In this document: one piece after another, positions 5,685-10,586 of the stretch | Position numbering within the stretch: the stretch's first letter is position 1 | How the letters are laid out: the number at the start of each line of letters is the position of its first letter | NCBI GenBank assembly: GCA_020850375.1 | Contig: JADZET010000121.1 | Location: 1 to 10,586, forward strand | Reading direction: 5' to 3' | Source of the DNA: Phycisphaeraceae bacterium | Lineage (GTDB): Bacteria; Planctomycetota; Phycisphaerae; Phycisphaerales; Phycisphaeraceae | Length of the DNA: 10,586 nt | Translations under genes and position numbers: made by a program | The notes under the pieces: model-generated | What the model was told of the DNA's origin: nothing | Seen by the model: the letters and a program-made list of their open reading frames with translations, nothing else | Database searches by the model: none

Positions 5685-8600
5685 ATGTCGAATGCTTCCG
5701 GACAGGGCGGCTACGTTATCGGTTTGGACATCGGGGCTAATTCTGTTGGCTGGTCCGTGGTGCGTGAGGAAGAGGGCGAGGGCGTTGGAGTCGAGCGATT
5801 GGGGGTTCGTTGCTTCGAGGCCGGGGTCGAAGGCGACATCGAATCCGGGCGAGACGCTTCGCGCGCCGCCAAGCGTCGAACCGCGCGCCTGATGCGGCGG
5901 CAGAACTGGCGCCGGCAGCGCAGACTCCTACGGGTGCTGCGCCTCCTGCAAACACACGACCTGATGCCGGCGGGAAAGGTGAGCCAAGCTGATGAGCGCC
6001 ACGTACTGCTCTTGAAGCTCGACAACACGCTGCGCCAGAAATGGATAGCCAAAGCCGACCGGGTAGGCCAGCACCTGCTTCCTTACCTGCTGCGTTCTAG
6101 AGCACTTGAGCAGCCTCTCGAGCTTCATGAGCTTGGCCGCGCCCTCTACCACCTGGCGCAGCGCCGTGGTTTCAAGTCCAACCGCAAGGACAAGGAGGGA
6201 AGGCCTCAGGAAGACAAACAGGAGCCGAAAGCCGCTGCGGATAAGGATAAGAAGCAGGGTTTGAAGGAGGAGATCAAGCATCTCGCCGATGAGCTTCGCG
6301 AGGTAGGCCTGACGCTGGGGCAATTCTTCGCCCGTCTAGACCCGGAGCAGCGGCGCATTCGTGGACAGCACACGTCGCGGCGGATGTATGAGGAGGAGTT
6401 CGACAAGATTTGGGCGGCACAAGCGGCGCATCATCCCAGCTCGCTCACGGAGGAGGCAAGGAAGGCAATCAGGCACGCCACCTTTGTCCAGCGTCCCCTG
6501 AAGTCGGCCAAGGGACTCATCGGGCATTGCACGCTGGAGCCGAGCAGGCGGCGGGCGGCGCTGGCCCTGCCCATTGCCCAGTGCTTCCGAATGCTTCAGA
6601 AGGTAAACGACTTGACGGTGATCGAGCCGACCGGCGAAGAGCGTGATTTGAAGGCGGACGAGCGGAAAAAGTTGCTCAATGCCCTGGAGGTCCAGGGCGG
6701 CTTGACCTTCAAACAGGCCCGCAAGCTCCTTGGACTCGTCGAGACCCGCACGCGCACGAACAAAGACACTGGCCGAAAAGAGATTGCCAAGCTTGGTCAC
6801 CACTTCAATCTGGAAAGCGGCGGCGAGGAGAAATTGCCGGGCAACCGCACGACCGCGCGGATGTTGCCCGTTTTTGGCCAGCGATGGCTGGAGATGAAGC
6901 GCGAGGAACAAGAGGCGGTAGTGGTCGAAATCTTGGGCTTCCAGAACCCTGATGCGTTGGCAGAGCGGGCGCGCAAGGCATGGGGACTCACCGAGAAGGA
7001 GGCAGCGGAACTCGCGGAAGTAGACCTTGAGGATGAGCGGGCGGCGCATTGCCGGACGGCGCTCGTTCGGCTGGTAGAGGCCATGGAGGACGGGACCGCA
7101 TTCGCAACGGCCAAGCTGCGCCTGTACCCGCAGGCCAGCAAGCCGCAGTTGGCCGTAGAGCAATTACCCCCTGTGAAGACGGTGATCAAGGACCTCAAGA
7201 ACCCGGCGGTCATGCGTGCCTTGACAGAGGTGCGCAAGGTCGTCAACGCCGTGGTGCGGTGCTACGGCAAGCCCAGCGCCGTGAGGATCGAACTGGCTCG
7301 CGATCTAAAACGCCCGCGCAAGGACCGCGAACGGTTGACAAAGCAGAACAGGGAAAACGAGGCTGAACGGCGGAAGGCGAAAGAGCGCCTGTTGGCGGAG
7401 GAGAAACTACCCGGGGCCAGCGCGCAGGACGTGGAGAAAGTCTTGTTGGCGGACGAGTGCGGCTGGCGATGCCCCTACACCGGCCGGCAGATGACTTGGA
7501 GCACCCTTTTCGGCCCAGAGCCACAGTTTGACGTCGAGCACATCCTGCCCAGGCGATACCTGGACAATTCCTTCGCCAATAAGACGCTGTGCGATGTCGC
7601 CTTCAACCGCAATCGCAAGCGCGACCGTTTGCCGGCGGAGGTATTCGACGCCGGCAGCGAAGAGTGGCGGGAAGTGATGGACCGGCTCAGCCGTTTCACC
7701 GGTCGACTTGGAAAAGAAAAGCTGCGGAGATTCCAGCTCACGCGTGAAGCGGTGGCCCTGGAGTTTGGCGAGGAGTACCCGGTGCGGGCGCTGAGCGATA
7801 CCCGCTACGCCTCAAGGTTGGCGGGGGAATACGTGGCCCTCCTCTTCGGGGGACAGGTTGACGAGAATGGCCGACGACGGGTTCAGGTCAGCAGCGGCCA
7901 GGTGACGGCATTGCTACGCGCGCAGTGGGGCCTGAATGACATTTTACCTTCGCTGGACGATTGCCCCAACACGGCGGCGAAGGGGCTGGGGGAGAAATTA
8001 CGTGCTGATCACAGGCACCATGCCATTGATGCGGTCGTGGTGGCGCTTACGACCCCTGCCACGACCAAGCGGCTGGCGGACGAGGCGGAGCGCGCCGCCG
8101 CACGCGGCGAGCGGCGGTCGCAGATCCCGGCGCCGTGGAATGACCTTTACGAGCAAACACGCCAGGCTGCGGGGCATGTTGTCGTTTCGCACAGGGCGGA
8201 CAGAAAGGTGGGGGGACCGCTCCATGCGGAAACCGTGTACAGCAAGCGATTCACCTACGCCGGCAAAGAAGGTGTGCATCATGTACGGCGGCCGGTGTCG
8301 AGGCTTTCGGTACAGGATTTCTCCGAAGTGGCGCAGGATGAATCGGTGACGCGAGGAATCGTGGATAAGACAATCCGCGAGCTGGTGCGCAAGAAGTGGG
8401 AGGAGTTGGGAAAGGGCGAGCCGGCGAAAGTGTTTCAGAAAGATGAAAGCCATCCGTGTCTACTGACGAGGGATGGGCGCAGGATCCCGATTCACCGAGT
8501 GCGGGTGGCCGTGGGGGACAACCCCGTGAAACTGGGCAAGGGGGCAAGGGAGCGTTACGTCGATTCAGGCAAGGACACATTGCACCACACCTGCATTGTG

Positions 8601-9038
8601 GCCAGGCAGACTCGGCAAGGGGAGCGGTGGGAGGACCGGCCGGCCGACCGGTTGACCGTACACGAACGGTTAAGTAAGGACAAACCGCTGATTGGCCCGC
8701 AGCTCGCGGCGGGGGAGCGGATGGTCATGTGGCTGTGCAAGGGGGACATGATCGAGATGGACGAGGAGAAGGGGGCGCGAGCACTTTATGTCGTCAGGGG
8801 GATTTCGCAGAGGGACATCAAGGTGCGGCGGCATAACGATGCTCGGACGGACCAAGAGATTCAGGAGGCAGGAGAGCGAAAGAGGTTTCGGATTAGCTCA
8901 GCGGACACTTTGCGCGAAAGGAACGCACGAAAAATGACGATCTCACCGCTGGGGGAGGTATGGCCGCGGGAGATCGCCGGCGATGGGCGAGCGGATCGTC
9001 GACATATCGGAGGCGGGGGGATACCTGCACGTCCGTGA
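5685..9038 (+). CDS. cas9: Cas9 endonuclease, type II-C
   Basis: 1117 aa from ATG 5685, with AAAGGGG (5672-5678) as ribosome-binding site. RuvC-I: YVIGLDIGANSVGWSVV with catalytic D15. Arg-rich bridge helix: about 56-90. The II-C signature ALYHLAQRRGFKSNRK lies at 153-168, then a Lys/Glu-rich linker (169-196) and the alpha-helical recognition lobe to about 500. RuvC-II: VRIELARDL with E536. HNH: CPYTGRQ at 596-602, DVEHILP with D616 and H619, and N641 in AFNRNRKRD. RuvC-III: ADHRHHAIDA with H779 and D782. The C-terminal wedge and PAM-interacting region covers about 830-1090. Every nuclease residue is present, so double-strand cutting is expected. Length and the absence of csn2 and cas4 fit II-C. 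The last 18 codons overlap cas1; the tail after ISPLGEVW (1086-1093) looks Gly/Arg-rich and atypical. The PAM cannot be deduced. Confidence 0.98.
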   Translation: MSNASGQGGYVIGLDIGANSVGWSVVREEEGEGVGVERLGVRCFEAGVEGDIESGRDASRAAKRRTARLMRRQNWRRQRRLLRVLRLLQTHDLMPAGKVSQADERHVLLLKLDNTLRQKWIAKADRVGQHLLPYLLRSRALEQPLELHELGRALYHLAQRRGFKSNRKDKEGRPQEDKQEPKAAADKDKKQGLKEEIKHLADELREVGLTLGQFFARLDPEQRRIRGQHTSRRMYEEEFDKIWAAQAAHHPSSLTEEARKAIRHATFVQRPLKSAKGLIGHCTLEPSRRRAALALPIAQCFRMLQKVNDLTVIEPTGEERDLKADERKKLLNALEVQGGLTFKQARKLLGLVETRTRTNKDTGRKEIAKLGHHFNLESGGEEKLPGNRTTARMLPVFGQRWLEMKREEQEAVVVEILGFQNPDALAERARKAWGLTEKEAAELAEVDLEDERAAHCRTALVRLVEAMEDGTAFATAKLRLYPQASKPQLAVEQLPPVKTVIKDLKNPAVMRALTEVRKVVNAVVRCYGKPSAVRIELARDLKRPRKDRERLTKQNRENEAERRKAKERLLAEEKLPGASAQDVEKVLLADECGWRCPYTGRQMTWSTLFGPEPQFDVEHILPRRYLDNSFANKTLCDVAFNRNRKRDRLPAEVFDAGSEEWREVMDRLSRFTGRLGKEKLRRFQLTREAVALEFGEEYPVRALSDTRYASRLAGEYVALLFGGQVDENGRRRVQVSSGQVTALLRAQWGLNDILPSLDDCPNTAAKGLGEKLRADHRHHAIDAVVVALTTPATTKRLADEAERAAARGERRSQIPAPWNDLYEQTRQAAGHVVVSHRADRKVGGPLHAETVYSKRFTYAGKEGVHHVRRPVSRLSVQDFSEVAQDESVTRGIVDKTIRELVRKKWEELGKGEPAKVFQKDESHPCLLTRDGRRIPIHRVRVAVGDNPVKLGKGARERYVDSGKDTLHHTCIVARQTRQGERWEDRPADRLTVHERLSKDKPLIGPQLAAGERMVMWLCKGDMIEMDEEKGARALYVVRGISQRDIKVRRHNDARTDQEIQEAGERKRFRISSADTLRERNARKMTISPLGEVWPREIAGDGRADRRHIGGGGIPARP

Positions 9039-9876
9039 CGGACTGCTGGAGGTTAAGCAGAACGGCTCGGCGATGGCGACGCTGCCATTGGGAGAGGTGG
9101 CGGCGGTGGTGCTCAGCCACGAGCAGGTGACCGTGACCCGGGGGGCCTTGTCTGGCGTGTGCGAAGCAGGGGGCGTGGTGGTGACCTGCGACGACCGGCA
9201 TTTACCCATTGGCATGATGCTGCCGCTGGGGCAATACCACGCGCCCGCTCGGCGGTTCGCCGCTCAGGCCGCCGCCAGCGCGCCGACCAAGAAGCGCCTC
9301 TGGCAACAGCTCGTCGTGGCCAAAGTGCGAGCCCAGGCGCGACTGCTGAAGACGGCGCGAGGCAATGACTACGGTTTGAATGAGTTGGCCAGGGAAGTGC
9401 GCAGCGGGGACAGCACGAACGTGGAGGGGCAGGCGGCTCGGATCTACTGGCCAGCGCTGTTCAATGACCTGGAGTTCCTGCGGGAGCGAGCCGCGCCCGA
9501 CCAAAACCGGTACCTGAACTACGGCTACGCCATCTTGCGAGCGGTGGTGGCGCGGGCCATCTGCGCCAGTGGCCTGCATCCATGCCTGGGCCTGCATCAC
9601 CACCACAGGAATAATCTCTTCTGTCTGGCTGACGACCTGATGGAGCCTCTGCGGCCGCGCGCGGACGCAGTAGTTCTGGAGGTAATCGAGACGCACGGTG
9701 TGGACGAGCGGCTTAAACCGGAGGTCAAACAGATGCTGCTGCAGGGAGTGGCGGGAGAGGCCGTATTGATTGATCGTGAACAACGGACCCCGTTCGACGC
9801 AGCAGCAAGAATGGCAGCCTCGCTGTCCGCCGCCTTCGAGAGTGGCATCACAAGACTGGTGCTGCCGGAGGTGTAG
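8983..9876 (+). CDS. cas1: Cas1 spacer-integration nuclease
   Basis: 297 aa from ATG 8983, overlapping the cas9 end by 56 bp in another frame. A modest GGGAG (8968-8972) precedes it, and the protein begins MGERIVDISEAGGYLHV, the normal Cas1 opening, so this start is preferred. Residues 1-75 form the N-terminal beta domain; the rest is the alpha-helical catalytic domain. Metal ligands are visible: E148 in NVEGQAARIYW, a His in the LGLHHHHRNN cluster (205-208), and D217/D218 in LADDLMEPLRP. Together with Cas2 it forms the integrase that inserts new spacers at the array leader. Its stop is two bases from the cas2 start, so the two are translated together. The four-His run is slightly longer than usual. 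Confidence 0.97.
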   Translation: MGERIVDISEAGGYLHVRDGLLEVKQNGSAMATLPLGEVAAVVLSHEQVTVTRGALSGVCEAGGVVVTCDDRHLPIGMMLPLGQYHAPARRFAAQAAASAPTKKRLWQQLVVAKVRAQARLLKTARGNDYGLNELAREVRSGDSTNVEGQAARIYWPALFNDLEFLRERAAPDQNRYLNYGYAILRAVVARAICASGLHPCLGLHHHHRNNLFCLADDLMEPLRPRADAVVLEVIETHGVDERLKPEVKQMLLQGVAGEAVLIDREQRTPFDAAARMAASLSAAFESGITRLVLPEV

Positions 9877-9878
9877 GG

Positions 9879-10220
9879 ATGGCTCGCCGGGCGGTTGCTT
9901 CGGAGTATCAGGCCATGTGGGTATTAGCGCTATTCGACCTGCCTGTGACAGGCGTGAAGGAGCGACGCGAATACGCCCAATTTCGCAAGGAGTTGATCAA
10001 AAGAGGGTTCTGGATGATGCAGTATTCGGTGTACGCGAGGTACTGCCGGAGCGAGGATTCGGCGGACGTGGTGCGACAACAGATCCGGGCCGTGCTGCCA
10101 CCGGAGGGGCAGGTCCGCGTGCTGGCGGTGACGGAGAGGCAATTCGGGAAGATGCAGACTTATGTCGGGAAAAAAAGGCAGGAGGCGGAGAAAGCGCCCC
10201 AGCAGTTCGTGCTGTTTTGA
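9879..10220 (+). CDS. cas2: Cas2, structural partner of Cas1
   Basis: 113 aa from ATG 9879, with an excellent ribosome-binding site GGAGGTG (9867-9873) inside the end of cas1. The ferredoxin-like fold signature MWVLALFDLPV carries the conserved D20 at the end of the first strand, followed by YAQFRKELIKRGFWMMQYSVYAR and a second strand VRVLAVTERQFGKM. The C-terminus QQFVLF is typical of type II Cas2. A dimer bridges two Cas1 dimers and measures protospacer length. It ends 52 bp before the first repeat. Confidence 0.97.
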   Translation: MARRAVASEYQAMWVLALFDLPVTGVKERREYAQFRKELIKRGFWMMQYSVYARYCRSEDSADVVRQQIRAVLPPEGQVRVLAVTERQFGKMQTYVGKKRQEAEKAPQQFVLF

Positions 10221-10272
10221 GGAGGCTGCTAGGGTTGTAAGGCCCTTGTGTAGGCGGGTTTAGGGACGAAAT
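10221..10272. other. Spacer between cas2 and the array
   Basis: 52 bp with no ORF, no T-run terminator and no good promoter box. If new spacers enter at the cas2-proximal end it would hold the integration signal; if they enter at the far end it is the trailer. The sequence does not decide this, since the other end of the array is outside the window. Confidence 0.3.
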
Positions 10273-10586
10273 AGTGTATCTGAGCGACGATTCCCCGCCA
10301 GCCACAGCATCAGGACCCGGTAATAGCATCTGGTCTAGAGTGTATCTGAGCGACGATTCCCCGCCAGCCACAGCGCGACGTGGCGGAGGACGCGCCAGGG
10401 TTGAGTGTATCTGAGCGACGAGTCCCCGCCAGCCACAGCCCACTTCGGAAGGAGCCCAAGGTCGATTAGAGTGTATCTGAGCGACGATTCCCCGCCAGCC
10501 ACAGCAAGTGGCAGGAGGGGGATGAATATGCTATCAGTGTATCTGAGCGACGATTCCCCGCCAGCCACAGCCATGCTCGGGGGACA
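10273..10586 (-). CRISPR. Type II-C CRISPR array (five repeats seen, continues past the window)
   Basis: 36-bp repeats start at 10273, 10339, 10404, 10470 and 10536, reading AGTGTATCTG...CCAGCCACAGC on the + strand. Spacers are 30, 29, 30 and 30 bp (10309-10338, 10375-10403, 10440-10469, 10506-10535), and a fifth begins at 10572. Four repeats are identical; the third has T to G at 10422. The crRNA strand is the - strand: there the repeat starts GCTGTGGCTG and ends CAGATACACT, like known II-C repeats, and it pairs with the tracrRNA anti-repeat. Repeat-end TACACT resembles the repeat-embedded -10 box known from Neisseria and Campylobacter II-C arrays, so each spacer may have its own promoter. 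I saw no spacer match elsewhere in the window. Confidence 0.98.

Noticed and set aside
6336..7163. 275-aa open frame on the - strand
   Set aside because: It lies wholly within cas9, has no recognisable motif and is the antisense of the recognition lobe. High GC leaves many such frames open.
5685..10220. Type II-A or II-B assignment
   Set aside because: No csn2 or cas4 is present, Cas9 has II-C motifs and size, and the array is read opposite to the cas genes, as is usual in II-C.
10309..10586. Spacers targeting the neighbouring phage genes
   Set aside because: I compared the spacers by eye on both strands with the rest of the window and saw no match. This is not exhaustive for partial matches.

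Overview
The window is GC-rich and coding-dense, with every convincing protein gene on the + strand. It falls into three blocks: the end of an insertion sequence and a phage packaging module (about 1-4070), a non-coding stretch followed by a membrane-protein gene (4068-5431), and a type II-C CRISPR-Cas locus (5528 to the window end). The Cas9 style, the high GC and the DUF4190/DUF4352-like membrane protein suggest a planctomycete or a similar environmental high-GC bacterium. That assignment is inference: there is no rRNA or other phylogenetic marker here.

Block 1. The window opens inside the last codons of an IS5-like transposase, whose end abuts the remnant of a small helix-turn-helix gene. 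Three tightly coupled phage genes follow, with 14-bp and 4-bp overlaps: a ParB-like domain fused to a beta-class DNA methyltransferase, an HTH protein in the terminase small-subunit position, and a terminase large subunit with ATPase and nuclease motifs. No portal, capsid or tail gene follows, so this looks like a cut-off prophage or satellite packaging module.

Block 2. Positions 4068-4489 hold no intact gene. They do hold a clear promoter (TTGACA-16-TACCAT), a run of GC hairpins, two of them capped by GNRA tetraloops, and a strong intrinsic terminator, which together look like an independent structured-RNA transcription unit. A 313-aa protein with an N-terminal membrane region, a Pro-rich linker and a C-terminal beta domain follows.

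Block 3. A complete minimal II-C system: tracrRNA on the - strand (5640 to 5528), cas9 (1117 aa, all RuvC and HNH catalytic residues present), cas1, cas2, and a 36-bp-repeat array of at least five repeats with 29-30 bp spacers that runs off the window. No csn2 or cas4 is present. The tracrRNA gene can be read nearly base by base: an extended -10 promoter, an anti-repeat matching almost the whole repeat, two hairpins and a terminator with seven U. Anti-repeat logic and the repeat ends show that crRNAs are read from the - strand, toward cas2. The cas9 ribosome-binding site overlaps the tracrRNA -35 box, so the two divergent units share one very compact control region. Expected function: Cas1-Cas2 capture spacers, crRNA and tracrRNA pair and are processed (normally by host RNase III), and Cas9 cuts matching DNA.
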